A model generated the notes under the pieces. That model searched no databases and was not told where the DNA came from. It worked only from the letters and a program-made list of their open reading frames with translations. A DNA stretch of 64,000 nucleotides from Tipula vernalis (taxonomy: Eukaryota > Arthropoda > Insecta > Diptera > Tipulidae), in assembly GCA_958295665.1 (NCBI GenBank), contig OY282558.1:181886015-181950014 (forward strand). Direction: 5' to 3'. The position numbers were made by a program, and so were the translations under genes. Shown here in pieces: positions 10,926-21,433 of this stretch. The first letter of the stretch is position 1. Each line of letters begins with the position of its first letter.

Positions 10926-13900
10926 TAAAATTAAAATAATACATCTAAATATCAGAAGTCTTAACCACAATAAAAATGAATTAGAACATTATATCAACAA
11001 AGAAAAAATAGACATTACGTTCCTAAGTGAAACATGGACCAACGAAAACAGCAACGTTAAATTCTTGAATAATAACTCATATTTCAAACACCGATCAGAT
11101 GGATATGGCGGAGTGGGTTTTATAATAAATAATAAATTGCATTATAAAGAAGTGGACAATTACACCAAATATGAACCAATAGAAGCAATTAAAATTAAAA
11201 TAATAGATACAACTAATAATACGTTAAATATAATAGGGATATACATTCCACCTAATGCCAACAATACAATAGTACAAAACAAATTTAAGTTACTAATTAG
11301 TGATCATAATTTAAAAAACAAAACAATAATAATAGGAGATTTTAATGCACACCATTCAAGTTGGGAAAACAACTCAAAAGAAGACAAAAGAGGAAGAATT
11401 CTATCAAATATAATAATGAACTCAAATTTTATAATTCTAAATGATGGCAACCATAGCTGGATTGGACCCCAAGGAAAAAGCTCAGCAGTAGATATTTCAA
11501 TTGCAACTCAAGATATCACAAACAAAATAGAATGGCAAATAGATAATACAAAAATTGGATACACAGATCACTTGCCAGTCACAATTAAAATGGAAAACAC
11601 AAATGCATACAACTCACAAACAATCAGAAGAACAAATATAAAAAAAATCAATAGAAGACATATTAGAACTGAACCCATCACATACATTTGATTTGATAGA
11701 TTACGAAACAGAATTACAAACAATATTAGAAAAAAACACAAAAGAAATAAGGGATAATAATAAATACATACCAAAAGCGTGGTGGACGGAAAAACTAAGG
11801 AAACTGTGGGAAATAAAAAAACAAAAACTTAAATTATATAACCAAAATAGACAAAACAAATTTATTGAGATAGAACTTAAAAAAGCCACAAGTAAGTTAA
11901 GATTGGAAATAAGAAGAGAAAAAAAGAAATCCTGGAACAAATTCATTGAAGAAATCAACCCTTGCCTCAACACAAAAGAATTGTGGTCTAAAGTTAAAAT
12001 ATTCAACAACAAAAAAAGAAGCAGTAACAACATTTTTAATAACATAGAAAACATGAAAAAGTTTATCACATCAAACATCACAGAATCTACAATAGAAACA
12101 ACAAACCAATTAAATTACCTGACATCATAACCTCAAGATACGAATTCAATCCGGAAGAAATAACAGATATCATTAATAACAGCAAAAACACAGCTCCAGG
12201 GATCAACAAAATATCATATAAAATATTGAAAAAACTACCAGAAAATCACATTAACAAATTAACTGAGCACATTAATAGAATGTGGGAAAAACAGGAATAC
12301 CCAGAAATATGGAAGAACATCAAATTAATTCCAGTACCAAAACCTAACAAAAATTTAAACGAAACAGACAATTATAGGGGAATTCATTTATACTCAACGC
12401 TAGCTAAAATAACTAGTAAACTAATAAAATTCAGGATTATCAAAATAATAGAAAAACAAAAATTACTACCAGAAACATCTTACGGTTTCAGAAAAGGAAA
12501 ATCTACCACTGATTATTTAAATCATCTAAAAAACATAATTGAAAAGAATAAAAATGAAAATAAATATACGTTAATAATAACAACAGACATAGAAAAAGCC
12601 TTTGATAAAGTGAACATAAGAAAATTAATCAAAATAATGCAAAATTTCAAAATACCACACAAATATACAAACTGGATCTACAAATCACTAATCAACAGGA
12701 AAATAATTTTTCAAAATGGACTTCAAGAAATAAACACAACAACAAGTAATAGTCTACCACAAGGAGATCCATTAAGCCCAGATTTATTTAATATATACAC
12801 AAGTAATCTACATAAAATAAATAAGAAAGACATCAATTTACTCCAATATGCAGATGATTTCTTAATCATTATAGCGGCAAAAGATAGAAAACAGGCAGAA
12901 ATTATAGCAAACGAAACAATGGTGAAATTTAACCAAAATTTAAAAGAGTTAGATTTAAAAATAAATCCAAATAAAACTTCATACCTAAACATAAACAACA
13001 AAAGAATAGAAGTACCAATATCAATCAAAATAAATAACAGAGACATTCAAGAAGCGAGCCAAATTAAAACATTGGGTTTCATTCTAGATAAAAAACTAGA
13101 TTATAATATACACCATAAAACGTTAAAAAATAACTGCATTTCAGCTATAAATTTAATAAAAATATTCGCCAGAAAGAAAGGAGGTGCCCACCCATCAACG
13201 CTATTAAACGTGTACAAAAGTCTTATAGAAAGCAGAATAAGATACAGCGCATTTATTACAAACAGTAACAAAAACAAAGAGATCATACAAAAAGTTATAA
13301 ACACAAGATTAAGGATATGTCTGGGCCTAACCAATAGCACTCCAATCACAGCTATAATAGCAGAAGCAGGAGACCTTCCAATCGACCTGAAAATGGAGGC
13401 ATACAACTATGCATACCTAGCAAAACATATATATAACAACACAATACTGGGACAAAAAGTAATTGATAATAAAGCAAACCGATCCCTAAGAGAACTATAC
13501 ATAAATTATAAAGAATATTTAGATAAACTACCAAAGAAGGAATTAGACGAGATAGCGTTAAGAAATAATGACATAAATTTGGAGATAGATATGTATGTAT
13601 ATACATCAAAGAATGGGGAAAAAGAATAACTCTAGCAAATCTCAATTAAAACAAACAGCGGAAAATTATATCAAAGAACACGGAGGACTCTCAATAAGCT
13701 ACACAGATGGTTCTATTACAAACGGAAAAAGGGGCATAGGAATTTATAATAACTACAACGAGGAAACATATAGCTACAATATAGAGGAACAATTTTCAAT
13801 AAAAACAATAGAAATAATAGCGATTTTAGAGGCCATAAAAATAGCAATACAAAATAATATAAAAACATTAACAATAATTACCGACTCTTTATCTGCGTGT

Positions 13901-14531
13901 CAATCTTTAAAAAAAATAATAACAATAACAAAAATACTAAATATTTGGAAAATCAAATATATAAAATAATAATATCAAAAAACATAAAAATAAAAATAAT
14001 ATGGATCCCAAGCCATATTGGCATACCTGGGAATGAAGAAGCAGATACGGCGGCGAAACAAGGGACGAATTCAATCAGAAAAATAAAGGTCAAAACACCA
14101 CTAGAGGAAAATATTAAAATAGTTAAAAATCATATATATCATAAATGGAAAATAGAATTCTTAAACAAAACAATAAGCAAAGGCACGCAACATAGAAAAA
14201 ACATAAAAGAAAATATAGATAAGAAACCATGGTTCCACAAAAAGAAGATAGACGCCGGCATGATAAGAAGGATAACCAGGCTGAGGACAAACCACACATA
14301 CGATAAAAAATACTTAAAATTAATCAAAAAATAGAAAGTGACATTTGTGAGAAATGCAATGAAAAGGAAGACGCAAGACATATAATAGAAGATTGCAGGA
14401 AATACAGCATAGTTAGAGATAAATACGACACAATCAAAACCAAAAAATTAGAAGTCATATTATCGAATAACAAAATGGAAGAATACTTCGAATTAAATAA
14501 ATTCTTAAAAGAGATAAAAGCAGACTTATAA
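10903..14531 (+). pseudogene. ORF2 (endonuclease, RT, RNase H) of the I-like element, frameshifted
   Basis: The apurinic-type endonuclease is at 10930-11640 with LNIRSLN, FLSETW, GDFNAHHSSW and TDHLPV. The RT covers about 12118-13400, with NYRGIHLYS, YGFRKGKST, TDIEKAFDKVN (motif A), LPQGDPLSPDLFN and YADDF (motif C, 12847-12861). The RNase H lies at about 13690-14080, with the catalytic YTDGS Asp, the I-x-EIIAILEA Glu, ITDSLSA Asp and IPGNEEAD His/Asp part. The C-terminus (to 14531) has C-x2-C-x8-H-x4-C. The frame changes near 11645, 12110, 13615, 13910 and 14325; four of the five lie in runs of A. No catalytic residue is lost to substitution. It would nick target DNA and copy element RNA in the nucleus, but as written it cannot be translated in one piece. 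Confidence 0.85.
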
Positions 14532-14746
14532 AAAACAGTATACATAGATAAAATTAAAATAAGACATAAGAAAAAAAAGAAGTTAATATTTGAATCAGTA
14601 AAGTTAACATAACAAATAAAGTTTGTTATGTGTAATTGGACAAACGATAAAAAACAAATGTCAAAATAAAAATCTTGGTGATGTGAGCGACGCCGTTCAA
14701 ACCAAACAAATAAGTTAAAATATAAAAAAAAAAAATCATACATCAA

Positions 14747-15248
14747 AATCTTATTAAAGGACATACCCAAAATGAGGGTGATTCAGTCCATTCGACGATT
14801 GAATCTGAAATTAAAAAGCAATTGCGAAGTATTCCTTTATACACGCCTGAATCATTCATTAGTTGCATACGAACGGCCAAGAAGAAGGGTGATATAAAGT
14901 AACTGAAATGTCATATCAGAATTTTTACGATTTAAAATGAACGAGATGAAATTTAATTTAACAAAAGATACCAATAATAATGTAGTCAAAATTTCAGATA
15001 TAAAAGTTATAAAGTTTGAAAAATCTTCTCCTCGATTTCTATTTTATAAAACATCGTACACCGATGAAACATTCAATGTAGTAATAGTCATTAGAAATAT
15101 CAAGAGAAACGCAACTGCAGTTTCTGAGTTAAAATACGCCTTTTCGGCTAAACCTGGAATATCCGAGAAAAACAAAAACGATTTACTCGATTTGGTAAGG
15201 GGAAATTATATTCCAAAATATTATTCGAGGTTTTTTGAAAATTTGTAA
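14747..15248 (+). pseudogene. DUF7869-like (transposase/integrase-like) 3' fragment
   Basis: Begins in frame with KGHTQNEGDSVHSTIE, then YTPESFISCIRTAKKKGD. After a frameshift at about 14900 it continues as EMSYQNFYDLK, then the long block 14937-15248 with ISDIKVIKFEKSSPRFLFYK, KPGISEKNKNDLLDL and IPKYYSRFF, ending at a TAA. This pattern (GHT or GHS with D and H, then YTP-x2-W/F, a D/E-M-x3-F-DF/DL motif and a basic C-terminal LL-x3-IP motif) is what I recall for insect DUF7869 proteins, which resemble integrase-fold transposases. The 5' part sits at 9200-9306 on the other side of the I-like element. The function is not established. Confidence 0.55.
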
Positions 15249-15371
15249 GACAATTCAAATTGTTTCTTTTAATTTAATATTTTGAATTCATAGCTTTAAT
15301 TTAAGTTCCTTTTTTATTGCTTTTGTTATTTTTATAATATTTGGTTAATGTTGAAGATTCTAAACTAAGTA

Positions 15372-17063
15372 CTATCGTATTCATATATATTTGTGCAGTA
15401 TACATTTTTAATGCAACGCCACACCAACTTCTTTAAAATTCATATAAACAAAAATCTTTTTGAATCTATTAATTTTTATTTAGTTAGCTTAATTATTTTG
15501 CTTTATAATTCAATAAAAAAAATGTTTAATTTTAATTTTAGGAAAAATACAGTTAATTTAATTTTATACAAAATTATTTGTGCACATTAAAAAACCTGGT
15601 TCACTATGATTTTTAAATCAGTTATTTGAATTTTTGTTTTTTCTGAAATTGACTTAGTGTGTAATTAGTTAGTTATGGAAACAATTTAAGTTAATTCTTC
15701 AGTAAAAATGCCTAAAAAATTTGAATTTAGTGTTGAAGTCAGAGCAGCAATGGTAGCTGATTATGAAAATGGAATTTCGACCACGGAATTATCGAAAAAG
15801 TATGGTTGCCATAGAAATACCAATTTGTACCAAATAAAGAAAAAAAAAACATTCATGGAACGGTAAAAAATGCCATTAGAAGAGGCCGAAATCGAGCAAC
15901 ATCTGCCACAGAAGACCGAAAAATTGTAAGAGCTGTGAAAATCAATCCAGCAACGACGCAAAACAGTATACAAAAGTTTATAAACTTTTCGAGAAATAGA
16001 CCTATTAGCCAACCAACAATACACAGGAGATTAAGGGAGGAGAATATTAAAAAATACACCACTCAAAAAAAAAAAACGTTTATATCAAAAGTAAACAAAT
16101 TAAAAAGATTAAAATTTGCAAGGGACCATATAACAAGTCGTTGGAGTTTTGGAGGAATATTTTATGGACGGACAAATCAATTTTCTCTCTTGATGGGACC
16201 TGGGGAAGACATTTCTTTTATTCGAAACCTTCAGAAAAGTTTAAACGTACAGTCGTCGCACCAACGCGTCATTCTGGTGGAGGCCACTTAATGATATGGG
16301 GGTGCATATCGTATGACAGTGTTGGTCCGATTACTTTGTTAAGAGGGAAACTTGTTCAAAGCCGTTATTTGCAGCTTCTAAATGATGTGGCGTTATTGGC
16401 TGGATGCAAATTAATTGGAGAACATTTTATGCTGCAACAGGATAATGCTCCTATCCATAAAGGCAAAATGGTACTAAAATTTTTAAAAGATTTGGACCAA
16501 CCTTTATTAGAATGGCCGCCTCAGAGCCCGGATCTTAATGTGATTGAGAATATATGGGCGTACATAAAAAGACAAATTCCTTGTGTTGTTGGAAGGACTG
16601 AAGAAGCCACTTGGAACGCCATAATAAATGCGTAGAGCACCGTGCCGATAGATTTTTTTAAAAATTTAATCGACTCTATGTCCAGACGCCTCGCAGAAGT
16701 TCCGAAGTCAAAAGGAGGAAATACGTCATATTGATTTGTTGTTTAATGTGTTTTTGTCTATTCTGAATTAAAATATAACTGATTGAATTATTATAAATTA
16801 ATTTTTTTTAGTATTTTTGATGTGCACAAATAATTATGAATAAAAATTTATGTGCACAAATAATTTTGTATAAAATTAAATTAACAGTATTTTTTCCTAA
16901 AATTAAAATTAAACATTTTTTTTTTTATTGAGTTATAAAGCAAAATAATTAAGCTAACTAAATAAAAATTAATAGTTTCAAAATGATTTTTGTTTATATA
17001 AATTTTAAAGAAGTGGCGTTGCATTAAAAGTGTATATTGCACAAACATATATGAATACGATAG
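15372..17063. mobile_element. Tc1-like transposon with long terminal inverted repeats
   Basis: The element is bounded by TA at 15370-15371 and 17064-17065. The terminal inverted repeats are about 215 bp (15372-15590 and 16850-17063), starting ctatcgtattcatatat and ending in atttgtgcacat-type sequence. They are clearly homologous but carry substitutions and small indels. One decayed transposase gene lies between them. The Tc1/mariner superfamily inserts into TA by a DDE transposase. Confidence 0.85.
15708..16735 (+). pseudogene. Tc1-like transposase (DD34E), disrupted
   Basis: Starts at ATG 15708 (MPKKFEFSVEVRAAMV), with an N-terminal paired-like HTH (TTELSKKYGCHRNT). A frameshift in the poly-A at about 15840 moves it to the frame with a second HTH (QPTIHRRLREENI). 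A second frameshift at about 16150 leads into the catalytic domain: WTDKS (first Asp), WGCISYDS, LQQDNAPIH (second Asp) and PDLNVIENIW (Glu), with 34 residues between the second Asp and the Glu. A TAG at 16633-16635 precedes the normal end (about 33 more codons to 16735). The length would be about 340 residues, typical of Tc1. It is not active as written. Confidence 0.85.
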
Positions 17064-17065
17064 TA

Positions 17066-18701
17066 TATTAAATTTGAAATACATTAATAAAATTATTAAA
17101 TCCAACGCCTATTGAGATTCGTTTTTTTAACATTTTCAATCATTAATGCATCTGCCAAAAGTGTTATAACCACGGAATATTTTAATTAATCCTGGATGTG
17201 CACGACACAATTGCGGAATAATATTATATTATTTTTTAGGAATAATGTCACAACTTGAAATAGGGTTGTTTGAACCCTAATCTTATTAAAGGTAATTAAA
17301 TATTTTAAATCCAGTTCTGAAAAATTAGATACTCCTTAGATTGATAAAAAAATGACATAACAAAACCATAACATTTCTTTTGTAGTTTCTTAGTAATTAA
17401 AGAATTACTACCAAAAAAAATTTCAAATCGATCTGAGAAAAATATGCTTTTTTGAGATGTGACACTGTTGCAGCAAGCCGACGATATGTGTTCCTCTTCA
17501 TACAAAAGATATGAACAATATTTTGACGTTTAATTTGTTTTCCTAAACACAAAAAATTACAATGAAGTTGTCCAGTATTCAATCTATACAAATATAAAAA
17601 AATTAACCCAAACCAATCATAAAAGAAACAGAGATAACAAAATTTACACTGAACGAAAATAATAGTTTTACCGACCGTATTTCTTGAAAGGGTTTCTTTT
17701 CCGGTCTGGCGACGACTTTCTATAAACGACCGGCATTTCCGACCGAATTTCATGATTCCGCCCGTGAAACGAATTGACGATTGTACCGTGTGTTCTATCG
17801 GACAAAAAAGAAAAGCTTGTACCCAGATTTGAAGAAAATAAACGCAGTAACCTTTGATCATTCACTCAAATATTATATGAAATTGATTACTGTATCAAAG
17901 CTATCTAGGTTTTTTTAATGGGTACGAAGCTTTATTTTCAGGCGATAGGTATCGCATTTTCAACTTTTCCAATCGTCAATAGCAGCAATGATTACTAGAG
18001 GACCTGTAACGTGTTTCTCAATTCAGTTTATATTTTTAATGGTATTGGCATCAATAACTCAATTTGGCCAAAAAATGTAGTTATGTAAAATAATTATGTT
18101 TAGCATATTGGAATACTTGAGCAATAAATAAGAAAATTTAAAATTCCGTTTTGGGGAATTCCCCCTCAATTCTTTCATTATCTCATTTCAACAAAATATG
18201 GACTTACATGATTCTCAAAATGTCATATATTTAATTATCATTTAAAACTACTTTATTTGCAAATACAACAACATAAATCCGTGGCGGTTCAATATTTTCT
18301 GTTTTTATTTTTATTGATCGAGAAATGAATAATTCTTTTGTGCCAGTTCAGCGATTTTGTCTTTCTACAACTTACGAAAACAATTATAAGATTTTATGTT
18401 TTGTTTATTTTAAATATTAATTTAGATCTTGTGAAAGTATAAAATGTATTTGTACGGATAATTATTTATTGATTTAATAAAATTTGAATTATTTGTTAAC
18501 AAACAGTATAAAAATAAATAATCACTTTCAGTTTATTCTGGGCCTTTTACTACCTGCTTATTTAATTAAACTATTATATAATTTTTGTTTATAAATTTTA
18601 AAAGTGAATTGGTTTTATACGTACATATATGTACTCGTATGTATATTCTGCTGCATTATTCAGTAAAAGATTTATGATTACTTTTTTGTTTTTATTTCCA
18701 G
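17066..18701. other. Mostly gene-free
   Basis: A minus-strand ORF of 154 codons (17397-17861) has no recognisable domain and is probably chance. The stretch 17463-17490 carries, inverted, the phrase also seen at 9169-9197. If the exon at 18702-18790 is real, part of this stretch is an intron of that gene, but I find no convincing upstream exon. Confidence 0.4.
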
Positions 18702-18790
18702 ATAGTACGTCAATAGATCGTGATCTCTTTGAATTGGATATTGGGTCACCGTCACCGCTGTCAAGTTCGATTGGCGGAACAGTTGCATAA
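18702..18790 (+). CDS. Possible terminal coding exon of a host gene
   Basis: A strong 3' splice site (acttttttgtttttatttccag, cut after 18701) precedes an open stretch reading (D)STSIDRDLFELDIGSPSPLS then SSIGGTVA and a TAA at 18788-18790. The base composition (about 46% GC) is clearly higher than the flanks, and the Ser/Pro-rich, acidic tail looks like the C-terminus of a regulatory or nuclear protein. The reading would need a G from the previous exon (phase 1). The upstream exons are not in the visible flank. I do not recognise the gene. Confidence 0.4.
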
Positions 18791-18811
18791 TATCACTACT
18801 TACATATATAC

Positions 18812-19215
18812 ACCCTAATTCTCATAGACGTGTTACGTCATTTTTCATGGCTACCGTCACGTCACCTCAATTTTTCGATTTTCTTAGTCGTTTGTTACGA
18901 CAAAGATACTTTATACGACAAATGGCACTTGTGATTTTTGCAAGTGACAGACGAATGAATGGAAGGACTGAATTATTTTATTTTTTTATATTTTAAAATT
19001 TTGTTTTTTGAATAATTTTGTACACTATTTTAAATATGCTATTGTTTAAATTAATTATATTGTTATTATAAAACGATTTTATTTTTAATTTGCCTGATAT
19101 ATTTCTAGTTGCAGTCGTGTCACTTGATTAGCTTTCAAGAATATCAATTTTCAAGTGACGTGATATGACTAAAGTCAAGTCACTTAAATGACACGATATG
19201 ACTATGGGAATTGGA
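18812..19215. mobile_element. MITE-like inverted-repeat element
   Basis: The left end ccctaattctcatagacg and the right end cgatatgactatgggaatt are inverted relatives over about 35 bp, roughly 70% alike. Internally, cgtcacgtcacc (left) and gtgacgtgatatgac (right) continue the symmetry. The interior is AT-rich without an ORF. A target duplication is not clear. It begins only about 20 bp after the putative terminal exon. Confidence 0.45.
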
Positions 19216-19850
19216 GTAATAACATATTTAATTAAAAGTTCTATTTTTTATAATAATTTAAGAATATTAAATAATATTTTTTCATACAAAGGATTAATGC
19301 TGTATAATTACAACGCATATATACAATTATAATTATGATATCTGTATTCTGAATAATAAATATTAATTGTTGCGATTTGTATTTGTTTTTATAGTAAATT
19401 TGAAATAGGTCCGTTGTTCGATAAATTTTACATTAAGGTGATATGTAATGCGTGATTTACGTTCAACGAATTTTTTTGCGAAAAATAAGTATCTAACTGA
19501 ATAAAATACGTAAGATATTGTTATCACTGAGATATCGACGCGACCGACGTGATTTAAGTAAAAAAAACTGCGTAATTGTACGTTGAGTACGTAATTGCTT
19601 TAGTATAAATTCTCATTCAAATACATGTAATTCGTTACTGCCCAGCCTTGGCGTAAAGACATAGGAAACATTTGTTAAGTATGCCACTATAATCGAATTG
19701 TAAATTATTAAGAATTTTTTTTTTTTAAATTTTGTTTTTGTTTAAAAAGCGAACGAAAATTCTACTATTGTTTGCAATTGCAACATTGCCGAAATTACTT
19801 AATACGTTAATACACTTTATCCAACAATTTTACAACATTTCAATACTTGT
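19216..19850. other. Gene-free stretch
   Basis: AT-rich sequence with long T and A runs. No feature seen. Confidence 0.45.
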
Positions 19851-20830
19851 CTTGTAAAGCAATTTTTCAAACACTTAAAAAAAACGCGTTTGTATTGGCT
19901 ATTTCTTCGTCTTTCGACGCAAATCTCTTTCCCTGCAGCTATTTTTTTAATTTTGGAAACAGGGGCCCTATTCTCGAATTCCACAACTATTTTCCATCAA
20001 AAATCATACACATGGCTTTTTCAATTAATTTTCGATTCGCTCTTCTGCGACGCCGTTTTGTTGAGGCGTGTAATATCCTAGACAGACTGCGGTTCAATAA
20101 ATCCGATTTAGCTAAACTAGTTTAAGTATTCTATGTAAAAAACAAGGGGATTCGCTAAAATCGAGGTTGACACATTGCGACTAATCTCGAAAAATTCATT
20201 AAATCGGTTTTATTAAATTGCAGTGTGTCTAGGGTATAAGGACATGTTTTCTGATGTTTAATTCTACGTTTTATTACCATTTTTTTAAACGCTATGTTTG
20301 GACCACACAAGTCAGAAAGTACTAGCTCTTCTGGATTTTTTTCAAGATTATTACTTCTTTATAATGGCTGTCTAGATTGCTTATCTTCCTTGCATTCAAT
20401 TCCTTATGTCGTCGTTATGCTCATTGAAAGCAAATTCCCTATTCTATAGTTTTTTGAGCCGCATCTATCTTGCACATATCCGAAAAATTTTATGTCCCAA
20501 TCTGCGATGGCATGTCACAGCACTTGTATCATTCGCAACTGCTTTGAGACAGTTCGTTGGTTCTGATCAAATTTTGTAAACCCCACTAATGGATTATGCA
20601 GTTGCCACACAGTTATGTATTCATGTTGTCATAAACGGAGACATTATTTACCTTTTAGAGACGTATAATAAATTGGCTGATAATTCAGGTACGCAAAGTA
20701 CATTTTTAATACCAAAGTCTCCATTGGGCACATTTACAGATATATCTCCAGTACTCGAAACAGAAATTTTTCAGCATTTGCAACAATAATTTCAGAAACG
20801 TTTAGTGTTTACTACTACTGAAGAGATCAG
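19851..20830 (-). pseudogene. Decayed Copia pol: protease end, pre-integrase, integrase
   Basis: Reading the minus strand from high to low coordinates: a protease-to-integrase linker with ISVNVPNGD and VLCVPELSANLL (about 20730-20640), the gag-pre-integrase motif HRRLGHKIF (about 20500-20475) with its downstream Cys and GK-x-SRQPF-like block (about 20400-20350), a DLCGP-like motif (about 20320-20300), and the integrase YTPQQNGVAEE-RI motif (about 20075-20040). Stops and frame changes are frequent. It is an old, truncated copy in the opposite orientation to the Copia part at 23896-26651, and looks much older than that one. Confidence 0.7.
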
Positions 20831-21094
20831 CGCCACTCATGAATGAAATTTTTGCCTCTCTAAACCTTTTATTTTTGTGAAGAATCGAATCATTGTATTT
20901 TTCAATGTCTGGTGATGATTTTTTTCGACATTTTATAATAACGTCACCTTTCTCACACCTAAAACCACTCTAGGGCAACATCCATCAACTTCTTTTAACT
21001 GTATCAGTCGTAATTTTCATCCCATTCCTATAACCATAGGTTTAAAGTCATTGGTCAGTCCAGCAAGTAAAATTTAACCAAGCCACTCATCTTG

Positions 21095-21288
21095 TTGTGG
21101 TAGATACCACTGAGTACACACTGTACAATACCAGTGTGATGTGGACTCTGATTGGAGAGGGCGGCAGATACGACAGAACAAGCGTGACGCTTGATATTCC
21201 TACTCCATGCTTAAGAATTAATAAATAAATAAATATATTATAACGTCAATAAATAATATAAATCTTTTATATAGTCCATAACAAAACA
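21095..21288 (+). repeat. Putative 3' part of a Gypsy 5' LTR
   Basis: The stretch ends in an AT-rich, polyadenylation-like segment (aataaataaataaatat), then cataacaaaac and atggtgtcagatgtgg. TGGTGTCAGA is the style of sequence found just after the 5' LTR in many Gypsy elements. The gag start follows at 21434. The left boundary is a guess (tgttgtggtagatacc), and there is no second copy in the window to confirm it. Confidence 0.35.
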
Positions 21289-21433
21289 TGGTGTCAGATG
21301 TGGTCGAATGAATAAATATTTTCATCGAAAATACTGTTTAGTAATTTGTTGTGAAAGTTTTTTATCGTGTTTAACCTCAAAAGTGTCGTGAACATTCAGT
21401 TTATATAATAACATTATTCATCATAAAATCATA

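Larger units (their letters stand above)
9307..14733 (+). mobile_element. Full-length I-clade non-LTR retrotransposon
   Basis: The 13-bp target duplication aatcatacatcaa is at 9294-9306 and 14734-14746, which fixes both ends. The element starts with CAGACCGTG and ends in an A-rich tail (14722-14735). It has a 5' leader of about 190 bp, a gag-like ORF1, an ORF2 with endonuclease, RT, RNase H and a terminal C-C-H-C motif, and a 3' UTR of about 200 bp. The domain order EN-RT-RNase H is that of the I clade. Codon use is extremely A-rich, in keeping with ORFs of I-like elements. It is one of the youngest-looking elements here: its lesions are few and are mostly single-base length changes in A runs. 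Confidence 0.88.

Noticed and set aside
11701..13645. Long minus-strand ORFs rich in Phe, Leu and Ile
   Set aside because: Antisense shadows of the A-rich I-like ORF2; hydrophobic content follows from T-rich codons, not from real membrane proteins.
17397..17861. 154-codon minus ORF with Cys and Arg
   Set aside because: No domain, no splice or promoter context, AT-rich surroundings; kept only as a note.
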